Shown here: positions 8,163-16,777 of the stretch, piece by piece
Layout of the letters: each line of letters begins with the position of its first letter
How positions within the stretch are numbered: position 1 is the stretch's first letter
NCBI GenBank assembly: GCA_964554125.1
Contig: CAZKNG010000007.1
Span: forward strand, 1 to 57,379
Origin: JAGHBT01 sp035311885
GTDB taxonomy: Bacteria > Krumholzibacteriota > Krumholzibacteriia > Krumholzibacteriales > WJIX01
Length of the DNA stretch: 57,379 nt
Direction: 5' to 3'
Program-made: the position numbers and the translations under genes
The notes under the pieces: model-generated
Database searches by the model: none
Seen by the model: the letters and a program-made list of their open reading frames with translations, nothing else
Told to the model about the DNA's origin: nothing

Positions 8163-11100
8163 CAGATGGGAATGAGCAAATTCTGGTTGATCAGGCTCAA
8201 AGAGAAAGAGCCGAAGAAGCGGTAGATGAATCTCTGTGTCTTGAGGCTGGAGCGGGAACGGGAAAAACGACTCTGCTGGTCAACCGCTATCTTTCGATTC
8301 TAAAGAAGGGGCGGGCGAAATGCACGGAGATTGTCGCTATTACCTTCACGGAGAAAGCGGCCGCGGAGATGAAGACGAGACTACGAAGAGAGATATCGGA
8401 ATTGGCCCTTTCAAATGGAGGTGACAGCACTGAGTTTGAAGAGGCTCTCGTTGATCTGGAAAGGGCTCCAATATCCACAATCCATTCGTTTGCCTCATCA
8501 ATCCTCAGGGATTTCCCCGTGGAAGCGGGGATAGATCCCGATTTCTCAATGCTCACAGACCCGGATGATTCCTTGTTTCTGGAGGAATGCTGGCAGGATT
8601 TCCTCTCCTCTACCTCATATCCGGAAGATTATTTCCCCAGGCGTTTCCTGAACGCGAGAGGGGGGATAGATAAATTAAAGAAACTTGCCTTTACTTTTTA
8701 CCACAGCCGTTTTCAGCGTCATGTAGCGGGTATTCTCATAAAAGAGGATGAAAAGGAAACCGCAAAAGAGAAAAGCAGCTTAAAAGAAGGGCATAACCCG
8801 GCAGATATTGAAAGATTTTACCTGGATTTGAAAAGGTATTCGGATATGCTTTCAAATTATATCCGTAATCATTGCAGAAATCATAAGGACAATGGATACA
8901 TAGAAATAGAGGCGTTCCTCGGAAAGTTTGAGGTGGCGCGTCATCTGGAGGGGGAGGGTCTGGAAGAGTTCCTTCTGCTTCTGGATCTGCCAAAGGCAAA
9001 AGGGGCGAAAAAAAACTTCGATCCGCCGGAGATATGTACAGAGCAGAAAAAGACGGTAAAGGAAATGGCAGAGCTTCAGGGAGAGTACAGGAAGATCTTC
9101 ATGGATAGGACAGTGGGAGGTCTTACAGACTGGTTTGTAGAATTTAACAGATACGTAAAAGAGCGTAAAATTGCTGAAGGGGTCCTTGACTTTGACGATC
9201 TTCTGATAGAGACGAGAAAGCTTCTTGATAACGATGAAGTTCTCGGCCTTCTTAGGGGGAGGTATCGTTATATTCTCGTTGACGAGTTCCAGGACACCGA
9301 CTCTCTGCAGGCTGAAATTGTATTTTTACTCGGGGGTATGAATAGAGACGGGAAGTTCCGCCCGCGCCAGAGACCGTCGAGCTTATTTATTGTGGGAGAC
9401 CCGAAGCAGAGTATTTACAGATTCAGAAAAGCGGATATTGAGGTTTATGAAAGTGTAAAAAGGCATTTTATGGAAGAGGGTTCATATCTTAAGATAACCC
9501 AGAATTTCAGATCCGGAAGAGATATCATAGAATGGATAAACGCGTCCTTTTCAGCTCTGATAAAGAAATCTGAAAGGGGCATGTATCAACCCGCCTATGA
9601 AGCGATCGAAGCCCACAGAAGTGATGCCGGCACAGAAGTAATCCTGCTGGACCTTGAATGCGGCGGTAAAAAGATGAATGCTGACGTGCTGCGCGCTCTG
9701 GAAGGCGAGGGTGTTGCCAGATTCATCAAAGAGATCATTTCTGAAAAACGGATTGTAAGAGATGTCAATACAAAGGAGTTCCGTCCCGTAAAGTACAGTG
9801 ATATCGCTCTGATCTACCGGGGAAGTACAGGCCTGGAAAATTATGAGGAACCCCTTCGTTTAGAGGGGATTCCGTATATTGTGGAAGGAGGCGGCCTTTT
9901 TTTTAAAAGGCAGGAAATCCGGGATCTTTCCATGGCGATGTGGGCGATCGAAGATCCGTTCGATTCTATAGCTCTGATTTCAATCCTTCGTTCATCCCTT
10001 TTCGGGTTCAGTGACGAAGAAATATATTTGTTCAGGGAAAACGGGGGGGAGCTGAATTATCAGTCCGGCGCGACCGCTAAAGATTCCGGCTTTAAGGATA
10101 TAGGGGAAGCTTTTCAGGTTCTTTCCGATCTGCACGAGGGCCGGAATGAGATAGGAGCTTCCGCGACTATGAAGGAACTGTTGCGCAGGACGAATTATAG
10201 AGAGGTTTCCCTTTTCAGGCCGCACGGATATCAGAGGGTTGCCAATATCAAGAAAGCCGTAAGTAGAGCGCGGGATTTTGATAACTCCCTCCGTTCATTC
10301 AGATCTTTTGCCGCATGGTTCAAAGATCAGTGGTTGTCCGAGGCCAGAGAGGGAGAATCATCCCTTGTCGATGAAGATGAAAACGCGGTCAGGTTGACAA
10401 GTGTGCATAAATCAAAAGGGTTGCAGTTTCCGGTAGTAATAATGATAAACCTGCTTCAGAAAATAGGACATAAAAATAAGATTCTGATCGACCGCGGCAG
10501 AAAGATAGATTTCACCCTGGGGGATAATTGGAATACAAGTGGGTTCAAAAAGAGCTTTGAAAGGGAGGTCCTGAAGGAAAACGCTGAAAACCTCAGGCTT
10601 CTATATGTGGCTTCCACGAGGAGCGGCGATCTTCTTGTAATCCCGGAAGTCCCTAAGAAGAAGAGCTATTTTCAGCTTCTCGAGAACGACCTTCCAACGG
10701 GACCTGATTACGAGGCGACCGATCCTGGTATTGAAGAATCGGCGGGTAATGATGGGAAGGAAGAAGGGAGGTTTAAGGAAGCAAAGAAACTTGTAAAGAG
10801 GATTTCCTTGTCGAGCCTCCCTCCATTGAAAGATGTTGTAAAGCCGTTTGCCCGGATAGATAAAACAGATAAAAGATCAAGAACCAGAAGCCGCAGGAGA
10901 AAGGATGAATGGATTGAAGGGAGAAAAAGGCTTATCGAAAATGCAGCGTCCGTTCCCTTGACGATCACTCCGTCATCTTTAAAGGATGCAGGAAGGATGA
11001 TTCGTCATTCCCCTCCGGAGTCAGAAAACAGGATATATAGTAAAGAAGGATCCGGCAACGCGGCGGATTTCGGGCTCGCTTTTCACCGTTTGATGGAACT

Positions 11101-11605
11101 TGCCGATTTTAATGCTCCGGAAAGGATCGCAAAACTGGCCGGAGCGGTATCGGCCGATTTCGGTCTGCCGGAGAAAAGAGACCAGCTTGCCTCTCTGGCC
11201 GCGAAGACTTTGTCGTCAGATCTGATAGAGAGGGTTTCAAAGTCGGAAAGAATACTCCGTGAAGTGCCGTTTTCGGTTCCGGTTAAAGGGGAATACTCCG
11301 GAGATGATTCAAGAAAAATAGAGTTTATTAACGGAAGGGTTGATCTGTTGTTTCATTCAGCGGGGGAGTGGACGGCTGTCGATTATAAGACAGATGATGT
11401 GAAGAACCCCGAAGAAAGATTTAAATTCTACAGGGGGCAGGGCGCTCTCTACGCGCTGGCCCTCGGCAGGATCGGAGTTGAGCTTCGAGGCGGCGTAATA
11501 TTCTACTTTGTCCGGCCGGATAAGGAAATAAAACTCAAAATTGAAGATATCAGAGAAGATGACTTATTGTCTTTCGGAGTTCTGATAACTAAATCTGTAT
11601 GGTAA
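8159..11605 (+). CDS. addA: AddA-like UvrD-family helicase-nuclease subunit
   Basis: The 1148-residue product carries the superfamily 1A helicase motifs: Walker A GAGTGKTT (31-38), VDEFQDTD (about 376), VGDPKQSIYRFR, TQNFRS, a late VHKSKGLQFPVV and LLYVASTRS. The C-terminal nuclease domain has GLAFHRLME, NGRVDLLF and AVDYKTDD, so both subunits look nuclease-competent, as in true AddAB rather than RecB-RecC. It starts with ATGA overlapping the addB stop, a sign of translational coupling. Crossover (Chi) recognition cannot be judged from sequence. No other repair genes are in the operon. Confidence 0.92.
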   Translation: MTDGNEQILVDQAQRERAEEAVDESLCLEAGAGTGKTTLLVNRYLSILKKGRAKCTEIVAITFTEKAAAEMKTRLRREISELALSNGGDSTEFEEALVDLERAPISTIHSFASSILRDFPVEAGIDPDFSMLTDPDDSLFLEECWQDFLSSTSYPEDYFPRRFLNARGGIDKLKKLAFTFYHSRFQRHVAGILIKEDEKETAKEKSSLKEGHNPADIERFYLDLKRYSDMLSNYIRNHCRNHKDNGYIEIEAFLGKFEVARHLEGEGLEEFLLLLDLPKAKGAKKNFDPPEICTEQKKTVKEMAELQGEYRKIFMDRTVGGLTDWFVEFNRYVKERKIAEGVLDFDDLLIETRKLLDNDEVLGLLRGRYRYILVDEFQDTDSLQAEIVFLLGGMNRDGKFRPRQRPSSLFIVGDPKQSIYRFRKADIEVYESVKRHFMEEGSYLKITQNFRSGRDIIEWINASFSALIKKSERGMYQPAYEAIEAHRSDAGTEVILLDLECGGKKMNADVLRALEGEGVARFIKEIISEKRIVRDVNTKEFRPVKYSDIALIYRGSTGLENYEEPLRLEGIPYIVEGGGLFFKRQEIRDLSMAMWAIEDPFDSIALISILRSSLFGFSDEEIYLFRENGGELNYQSGATAKDSGFKDIGEAFQVLSDLHEGRNEIGASATMKELLRRTNYREVSLFRPHGYQRVANIKKAVSRARDFDNSLRSFRSFAAWFKDQWLSEAREGESSLVDEDENAVRLTSVHKSKGLQFPVVIMINLLQKIGHKNKILIDRGRKIDFTLGDNWNTSGFKKSFEREVLKENAENLRLLYVASTRSGDLLVIPEVPKKKSYFQLLENDLPTGPDYEATDPGIEESAGNDGKEEGRFKEAKKLVKRISLSSLPPLKDVVKPFARIDKTDKRSRTRSRRRKDEWIEGRKRLIENAASVPLTITPSSLKDAGRMIRHSPPESENRIYSKEGSGNAADFGLAFHRLMELADFNAPERIAKLAGAVSADFGLPEKRDQLASLAAKTLSSDLIERVSKSERILREVPFSVPVKGEYSGDDSRKIEFINGRVDLLFHSAGEWTAVDYKTDDVKNPEERFKFYRGQGALYALALGRIGVELRGGVIFYFVRPDKEIKLKIEDIREDDLLSFGVLITKSVW

Positions 11606-11750
11606 CAGGGTAGATATTGAAGTGTGAATCCGATGCGGCCTGACGGTTTATTAGGGTATTGCCGAAATTTAAGAGACGGCAATCGGGGTTGCAGAGCAGG
11701 CAGATTAAATTAACACCAATAGTCCTGCTCTCAGGCAGAGAGAGGGAAAA

Positions 11751-12710
11751 TTGAAAAAAACAATCAGAGGAATAATTCTGCACATTTTCTTTGCCGGAGC
11801 CTTGATTTTTCTGGTTATAGACGGACCTGGTTACAACGCGGCCAGATCTATCCGTACCGGCTGGGACCTGGGTCACGCGGTTCTTTTTATTCTATTTACT
11901 TATATTCTCTATCGGGACTGGAAGAAGTTTAGAGATAAAGCGCTGATATTACAATGGGTTCTGGTATTATCGTTCACCGCCCTGCTTGCCGTGGCAACTG
12001 AAGGAATTCAATATTATGCGGGCCGTCAGTTTGATCTTTTCGATATACTCAGAGATTTATCCGGCAGCGTGATAGGTATGCTGCTTCTGGGGAAAGTTGA
12101 TCTTGGCGGCAAAAAAGCGGGGAGCCTGACGCGTGTTCTTTTAATCATCATTCTCGCGGGCGTTACAACACGTTCCTTTTTTCTTTCAATAGCAGATGAA
12201 TATATCGCGACAAGACAATTTCCGGTACTTGCAAACTTTGAGACACCGTTTGAAATTGGCCGCTGGAGGGCTGATGGAGAGATATCAATTTCCAGTAATA
12301 TTTCGCGAAGCGCAGACTCTTCATTAAAAATAGAATTTACTAAAAAACTATTTTCCCCGGTTACCATGAACTATTCTCTGGGGAACTGGGAAGGGTACGA
12401 CACACTGAAGTTTTCCTTTTGTAATCCCGATACGGCGGATTTAAAAGTTGTCTGCCGCGTTCACGATAAAGAGCATATAAAACACGGAAACGCGTATTCG
12501 GATCGGTTCAATCGTTCTTTTATTCTTAAAGAGGGATGGAATACTTTTGCTGTCCCCGTCAGCGACCTGCAAAATGCTCCCTCAACCAGAGAAATGAACT
12601 TAAACAGGATAGAAGAAATTTCATTTTTCAGTATCTCCCTACCGGCGCCTAGAACCGCCTACCTCGACGATCTTTTATTAATGAAAAGAACTAATAGCGG
12701 GGAGAATTAA
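11751..12710 (+). CDS. VanZ-like membrane protein fused to a beta-sandwich-like domain
   Basis: It starts with TTG at 11751, preceded by AGAGAGGG. Residues 1-150 have four to five membrane spans and the VanZ-type pattern (DLGHAVLFILFTYILY, then TEGIQYYAGRQFDLFDILRDLSGSVIGMLL). After one more span near 125-145, residues 160-319 form a soluble beta-rich domain (FETPFEIGRWRAD, LKIEF, YDTLKFSFCNPD, GWNTFAVPVSDL, TAYLDDLLL). That reads like the carbohydrate-binding-like jelly rolls of exported enzymes. VanZ relatives are linked to glycopeptide resistance and envelope biology, but the biochemical role is unknown. The added domain suggests binding of a surface glycan. Monocistronic by position. Confidence 0.75.
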   Translation: MKKTIRGIILHIFFAGALIFLVIDGPGYNAARSIRTGWDLGHAVLFILFTYILYRDWKKFRDKALILQWVLVLSFTALLAVATEGIQYYAGRQFDLFDILRDLSGSVIGMLLLGKVDLGGKKAGSLTRVLLIIILAGVTTRSFFLSIADEYIATRQFPVLANFETPFEIGRWRADGEISISSNISRSADSSLKIEFTKKLFSPVTMNYSLGNWEGYDTLKFSFCNPDTADLKVVCRVHDKEHIKHGNAYSDRFNRSFILKEGWNTFAVPVSDLQNAPSTREMNLNRIEEISFFSISLPAPRTAYLDDLLLMKRTNSGEN

Positions 12711-12792
12711 AAACGGGGATATAATTGAATGCTTGAATCACAAACCGACATGCTGCTACAAAAACTTAATTGAAAAATATATTATTCAATTA

Positions 12793-12819
12793 AAGTGCTT
12801 CCCGCAGCACTTATTTTAG
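12793..12819. terminator. Hairpin between the VanZ-like gene and thi4
   Basis: A 7-bp stem (AAGTGCT 12793-12799, AGCACTT 12806-12812) is followed by ATTTTAG. A second AT-rich inverted repeat (TTAATTGAA with TTCAATTAA, about 12767-12792) precedes it. The two genes converge here, so it may end both transcripts. The T tract is short, so confidence is moderate. Confidence 0.45.
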
Positions 12820-12880
12820 TGTAAAAAGGGTTGACAAATAATGATATCTATTTTGTTGGCGCCCTGACAGCTGCTTAGCC

Positions 12881-13666
12881 TTATTTGCAGCTTTTTAGTT
12901 TTTCAGAAAGGGTTTTTGCCACCTTTTTCCCTGAAAGCAGCATACCTCCGAATATGGGACCCATCCGGTATGAACCGAACACCGCGTTCGCGCACATCCC
13001 CGCGATAAATACATTAGGAAAGACCTCGCGTGTATTTTCAAGAGTTGTCTGTTCAGCTCTGTCTGCCCACAGGGATTGCTCCCCTTCTACTTTTCCGGAC
13101 GGAGTCATAAGTCTAGAGTCAACCTTTTTTTCGATTATCCTTATTACTTCAGCCGGATGGCCTGTGGCGTCAACGATATATTTTGACTCGATCGTAAGCG
13201 GGTCTATGTGCAGCCCGGCCATTTCTACCGAGGACCAGTTGATCACTATCCCGGCGGCTTTATTATCTTTAAGGATTATATCTTCCGCTGATATCAGGTT
13301 GAAGATTTTGGCACCATTCTTAACCGCCGCGGCACCGATTGAGCAAACCGATTCTATTGAATCCGCGGTATAGTATCCTTCCGAGAAGGGAGTGGTTTTA
13401 ATACCAAATTCATCAAGAATCTCCCTGCCTTCTTCCTGAACTACTATCTCGTTCATCATCATGCCCCCGCCCCACATTCCTCCACCGACACTGAGCTTTC
13501 TTTCAATGACGATTGTTTTAAAATCAGCTGCCGCGAGCTCTGAAGCCGCGACCAGTCCCGAAGGACCGGCACCTACAATAATGACGTCACAATTTAGTGA
13601 GTCCAGAAGTTTATTGGTGTAGGTTTTTATTATAGCCTCGGTTACTTTTTTCTCATCCAATGGCAT
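12881..13666 (-). CDS. thi4: Sulfide-dependent adenosine diphosphate thiazole synthase (Thi4, catalytic His type)
   Basis: The 261-residue product has the Thi4 dinucleotide-binding fold: VIIVGAGPSG (about 29-38), then VGGGMWGGGMMMNEIVVQ, VDATGHPAEV, and a C-terminal FIAGMCANAVFGSYRMGPIFGGMLLSG. It makes the thiazole moiety of thiamin from NAD and glycine. Yeast Thi4 sacrifices an active-site Cys as sulfur donor. Here the equivalent segment reads GLHIDPLT, with His, as in methanogen enzymes that use free sulfide catalytically. That assignment follows from the family; it is not tested here. It implies a sulfide-rich, low-oxygen cell. The ribosome site is AAGGAG just before the ATG. I found no TPP riboswitch upstream, and no other thiamin genes are nearby. 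Confidence 0.92.
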   Translation of the reverse strand: MPLDEKKVTEAIIKTYTNKLLDSLNCDVIIVGAGPSGLVAASELAAADFKTIVIERKLSVGGGMWGGGMMMNEIVVQEEGREILDEFGIKTTPFSEGYYTADSIESVCSIGAAAVKNGAKIFNLISAEDIILKDNKAAGIVINWSSVEMAGLHIDPLTIESKYIVDATGHPAEVIRIIEKKVDSRLMTPSGKVEGEQSLWADRAEQTTLENTREVFPNVFIAGMCANAVFGSYRMGPIFGGMLLSGKKVAKTLSEKLKSCK

Positions 13667-13833
13667 TTCATTTCTCCTTAAAATTCATGATATATTAAAG
13701 GGTGAATACGATTTCAGGTCTACTTTTCATTCAGTTTATTCCCGGAATCTCTCTACATCTGCTTTATTTCTTAATCAATCTGGCTATAGAGGTCAAGACT
13801 ATTCTTTTTAACAGGATTAAAATTAAGCAGGGG

Positions 13834-13862
13834 TTGACCATTTTTAATTTGTCCCGTATAAT
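13834..13862 (+). promoter_or_regulatory. Sigma70-type promoter of pepD
   Basis: TTGACC (13834-13839), a 17-nt spacer, then perfect TATAAT (13857-13862), preceded by GGGG. Transcription should start near 13869, leaving a leader of about 118 nt. The 320-nt stretch 13667-13986 holds this promoter and, to its left, the thi4 upstream region with nothing else recognisable. Confidence 0.8.
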
Positions 13863-13986
13863 GAGCTTCCTTAAATAGAGACGGAAGATGTTTTATGTGC
13901 CGATTGTATTTGGTACGGTTCTAAACAGGAATAAGTATCAGACGGCCGGCATCTGTGCCGGCGAAAACTTGAAGGAGGTAGGGTAG

Positions 13987-15432
13987 ATGTCATTAAATGA
14001 ACTCAAACCGGCTAAGTTATGGGAGCATTTCGGGAAAATATGCGAGATTCCGCATTGCTCAGGTAATGAAGAAGAACTTGGTAATTATCTATTATCATTT
14101 GCCAAAGAAAAAGGCCTTGAAGCTGAAAAAGACGCGGCGGGCAACATTGTAATACGCGTACCGGCTACTGAAGGCCATGAAGATGCGCCTGTGATAGTTC
14201 TCCAGGGGCATATTGATATGGTTTGCGAAAAGGATAACGATGTAGATCATGACTTTGCTAAAGATACAATAAAGACTGAAATCGACGGTGACTGGCTTAC
14301 GGCCAAAGGTACGACACTCGGCGCTGACAATGGCGTTGGAGTGGCGGCGGCGCTAGCCGTAATTGATGAGGATGTTACTCACGGTCCTCTGGAGATACTC
14401 TCCACAGTAAGTGAGGAAGTTGGATTAATCGGCGCGGGCAAATTAGAACCCGGCTTCCTCAAGGGCAAGACGTTGATGAATCTGGATAGTGAAGAGATTG
14501 GGGCCGCTTATATAGGCTGTGCCGGAGGTGGCGACAGTGTCCTCAGACTGCCGCTTGAAAAAAAGGATACACCGTCTGATCTCAAAGGAGTCTCAATAAG
14601 AGTAACGGGGCTCAGAGGAGGACACTCGGGAATAGATATTATTGAACAGAGGGGCAACGCTATTAAGATAGTCACGAGGATTCTCTCGAAGATTCTCAGT
14701 GATAAGGAAATCAGCATTGCTTCCATAGAAGGCGGGAAGATGAGGAATGCCATTCCGAGGGATGCGGTCGCTCTTGCAGCAGCTCAGAGCTCGGATATCG
14801 GTGAGATCGAAAAGATAGCTAAGAAGGAAGTTGAAACTATAGCTATAGAGTTGGGAGGGCGCGAGAAGGGTCTGAAGGTTGTTGTATCTTCAGAGGAAAC
14901 CCCTGACAAAGTTATTACGGAGGAATCACAAAAGACTCTTATTGACCTTCTGACTGCTCTTCCTCACGGCATCGAGGCCATGAGCTATGATATAGAAGGG
15001 CTTGTGGAGACATCAACCAACCTTGCGACCATTAAGATGGATGGTAATACTGCCGTTATAGGTACATCAACACGAAGCTCGATTATCACGGCTTTAAACG
15101 CCCTGAGCGCGCGGATAGGCGCCGCCGGACGTCTTGCCGGAGCCGAAGTTGAGGAGGAGGCGCCGTATCCGGGGTGGATGCCTGATCTTGACTCAAGGAT
15201 TCTCGGTGTCGTAAAAGATGTACATAAAAGGGAGTTTGGAGAAGAACCCGAGATGAAAGCTATTCACGCCGGTCTGGAATGCGGAATAATCGGCGAGAAA
15301 TTCCCGGGTATGGATATGGTTTCATTCGGCCCGTGGATAGAGCACCCTCATTCACCCGAAGAGAGAATTAATATCCCTTCCGTTGAGTCATTCTGGAAGC
15401 TTCTCACCGCGGTGCTCGAAGAAATGGCTTAG
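13987..15432 (+). CDS. pepD: Cytosolic M20 beta-alanyl/aminoacyl-histidine dipeptidase
   Basis: The 481-residue product matches PepD of family M20 in length and motifs. Metal ligands appear in LQGHIDMVCEK (His75, Asp77), GADNGVGVA (Asp114), SEEVGLIGA (Glu143 and Glu144), MNLDSEE and a late WIEHPHSPEE. The inserted lid domain lies between about 190 and 390. There is no signal peptide, so it should act in the cytoplasm on imported dipeptides, including His-containing ones. The start has AAGGAGG at 13973-13979. It has its own promoter, and a strong hairpin lies downstream at 15458. Confidence 0.93.
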   Translation: MSLNELKPAKLWEHFGKICEIPHCSGNEEELGNYLLSFAKEKGLEAEKDAAGNIVIRVPATEGHEDAPVIVLQGHIDMVCEKDNDVDHDFAKDTIKTEIDGDWLTAKGTTLGADNGVGVAAALAVIDEDVTHGPLEILSTVSEEVGLIGAGKLEPGFLKGKTLMNLDSEEIGAAYIGCAGGGDSVLRLPLEKKDTPSDLKGVSIRVTGLRGGHSGIDIIEQRGNAIKIVTRILSKILSDKEISIASIEGGKMRNAIPRDAVALAAAQSSDIGEIEKIAKKEVETIAIELGGREKGLKVVVSSEETPDKVITEESQKTLIDLLTALPHGIEAMSYDIEGLVETSTNLATIKMDGNTAVIGTSTRSSIITALNALSARIGAAGRLAGAEVEEEAPYPGWMPDLDSRILGVVKDVHKREFGEEPEMKAIHAGLECGIIGEKFPGMDMVSFGPWIEHPHSPEERINIPSVESFWKLLTAVLEEMA

Positions 15433-15457
15433 AGATAGAACGTAATTTAAGATGAAT

Positions 15458-15498
15458 TATTGCCGGAGTCCGCACTTTCAGCCGGTACTCCGGCAATA
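15458..15498 (+). terminator. 12-bp perfect hairpin after pepD, without T tract
   Basis: TATTGCCGGAGT (15458-15469) pairs perfectly with ACTCCGGCAATA (15487-15498) around a 17-nt loop. No run of T follows on the plus strand, so it is not a textbook intrinsic terminator. It may protect the pepD 3' end, act with Rho, or serve as a regulator site. It starts 26 nt after the pepD stop and sits upstream of the tRNA promoter. Confidence 0.55.
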
Positions 15499-15574
15499 CG
15501 TAGATGATTCCGGGTTGGTAGTCATCAGGTTCACAGAGAATACGAACAGGTGTTTATTGTTGAAACTTAAGGGC

Positions 15575-15602
15575 TTGACTTTGTTCTTTGAGTTATTATT
15601 AT
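15575..15602 (+). promoter_or_regulatory. Promoter of the tRNA-Trp/trpS/tnaA unit
   Basis: TTGACT (15575-15580), a 16-nt spacer, then TATTAT (15597-15602). It ends 18 nt before the mature tRNA, leaving a short 5' leader for RNase P removal. Confidence 0.6.
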
Positions 15603-15620
15603 TATTTGGAATTACATTAA

Positions 15621-15693
15621 AGGGATGTGGCTCAATTGGCAGAGCATCGGTCTCCAAAACCGGCGGTTGCAGGTTCGAGTCCTGCCATCCCTA
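15621..15693 (+). tRNA. tRNA-Trp (anticodon CCA)
   Basis: A full cloverleaf can be drawn by eye. Acceptor AGGGATG/CATCCCT (15621-15627, 15686-15692) with A73; D arm GCTC/GAGC; anticodon stem TCGGT/ACCGG with loop CTCCAAA and anticodon CCA at 15654-15656; five-base variable loop CGGTT; T arm GCAGG-TTCGAGT-CCTGC. The 3' CCA is not encoded, so a CCA-adding enzyme is needed. A T5 run (15695-15699) follows immediately. The gene lies 58 nt upstream of trpS, which encodes its cognate synthetase. Confidence 0.97.
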
Positions 15694-15751
15694 CTTTTTA
15701 TTATCTCTTCCGTCTGGTTCAAGTTTAAATATGGATATAGGGAGGTAGGGA

Positions 15752-16777
15752 ATGCCAAAAAAGAGGGTCACAAGCGGCATGCGGCCTACAGGCAGTCTCC
15801 ATCTGGGAAATCTACTGGGAGCGCTTGACAATTGGGTTTCACTGCAGGATGAATATGACTGTTATTTTTTCATAGTTGACTGGCATTCTCTAACGACGCC
15901 TGGAGGAGGCGGCGCTGTTGGATATGAAAATCTTGACGGGTTGAGAGATAATATTAATGAAATAGCTATAGACTGGGTTTCGGCTGGCCTCGACCCGGAC
16001 AAATGTTCCATCTTTGTTCAGTCCTTTGTTCCTGAAGTAGCGGAACTCAACTTGATTTTTTCAATGGTTACGCCTCTTGGCTGGTTGGAACGCAATCCTA
16101 CATATAAAGATATGGTAAAGAGTTACGCGATTGAATCTCCCAGCTATGGGCTGCTTGGATATCCCACACTGCAGTCCGCGGACATTCTGCTCTATAAGGG
16201 CGATTTTGTGCCTGTTGGAAAAGATCAGGAAGCTCATATCAATATGACAAAAGATCTGGCCGCCAGATTCAACAATCTTTACGGCAGGGATATCTTTCCG
16301 CTCACAAAATCACTTCTTACCGAAGTTCCGAAAGTGCCTGGGATTGACAGTGTAGACAGGAAGATGAGTAAGAGTTCGGGTAATCATATAGCTCTTTCCC
16401 TCAGTGAGGAAGAAACCACTAAAAAGATAAAGAGTATGTTTACAGACCCCGTTAAGATAAGAAAAGATGATGCCGGTCATCCTGACGGATGTGTTGTCTT
16501 CGCGTTTCACAAAATATATAACAGTAAAAATCTGGAAGGTATACGTTCCGAGTGCGAAGCGGGCGAAAGAGGATGCGTTGACTGCAAAATGCAGCTTGCC
16601 TCTAAAATGAATGAAGCGCTGCGTCCGATAAGAGAAAAGAGAAGATACTTTGAAGAAAAACCGGAAATAATCACCGATATTTTAGAATCCGGTGCGTCCA
16701 CTGCACGCAGGATAGCTAAAGGGACACTTGAAGAAGTAAGAGAAGTTATGAAACTTCCAACCAGGAGGGGTATTTGA
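15752..16777 (+). CDS. trpS: Tryptophanyl-tRNA synthetase
   Basis: The 341-residue product is a class Ic synthetase of normal length. The ATP-binding HIGH equivalent is HLGN (17-20, in RPTGSLHLGNLLGAL), the KMSKS loop is RKMSKSSGN near residue 204, and GYPTLQSADILLYK and PVGKDQEAHI are typical TrpRS segments. It charges the tRNA-Trp encoded just upstream. The ribosome site is GGGAGGTAGGG, 6 nt before the ATG. There is no T-box-like leader; instead the upstream RNA is the tRNA itself. Its stop overlaps the tryptophanase start by 4 nt, so synthesis of the two is probably coupled. Confidence 0.96.
   Translation: MPKKRVTSGMRPTGSLHLGNLLGALDNWVSLQDEYDCYFFIVDWHSLTTPGGGGAVGYENLDGLRDNINEIAIDWVSAGLDPDKCSIFVQSFVPEVAELNLIFSMVTPLGWLERNPTYKDMVKSYAIESPSYGLLGYPTLQSADILLYKGDFVPVGKDQEAHINMTKDLAARFNNLYGRDIFPLTKSLLTEVPKVPGIDSVDRKMSKSSGNHIALSLSEEETTKKIKSMFTDPVKIRKDDAGHPDGCVVFAFHKIYNSKNLEGIRSECEAGERGCVDCKMQLASKMNEALRPIREKRRYFEEKPEIITDILESGASTARRIAKGTLEEVREVMKLPTRRGI

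Noticed and set aside
12831..12860. Promoter at the TTGACA at 12831
   Set aside because: No acceptable -10 box at 15-19 nt (TGTTGG), and only the convergent thi4 end lies downstream.
13667..13860. TPP riboswitch upstream of thi4
   Set aside because: Neither the CTGAGA nor the ACCTGATCTGGATAATACCAG-type core is present; only a chance GACCTGA occurs.
15500..15750. T-box or tnaC-like leader for trpS/tnaA
   Set aside because: No T-box core and no leader peptide with a key Trp; the RNA here is the tRNA-Trp itself.
15452..15828. Short plus-strand frames across the tRNA
   Set aside because: They read through the tRNA-Trp cloverleaf and the trpS start; they are by-products of the RNA gene.
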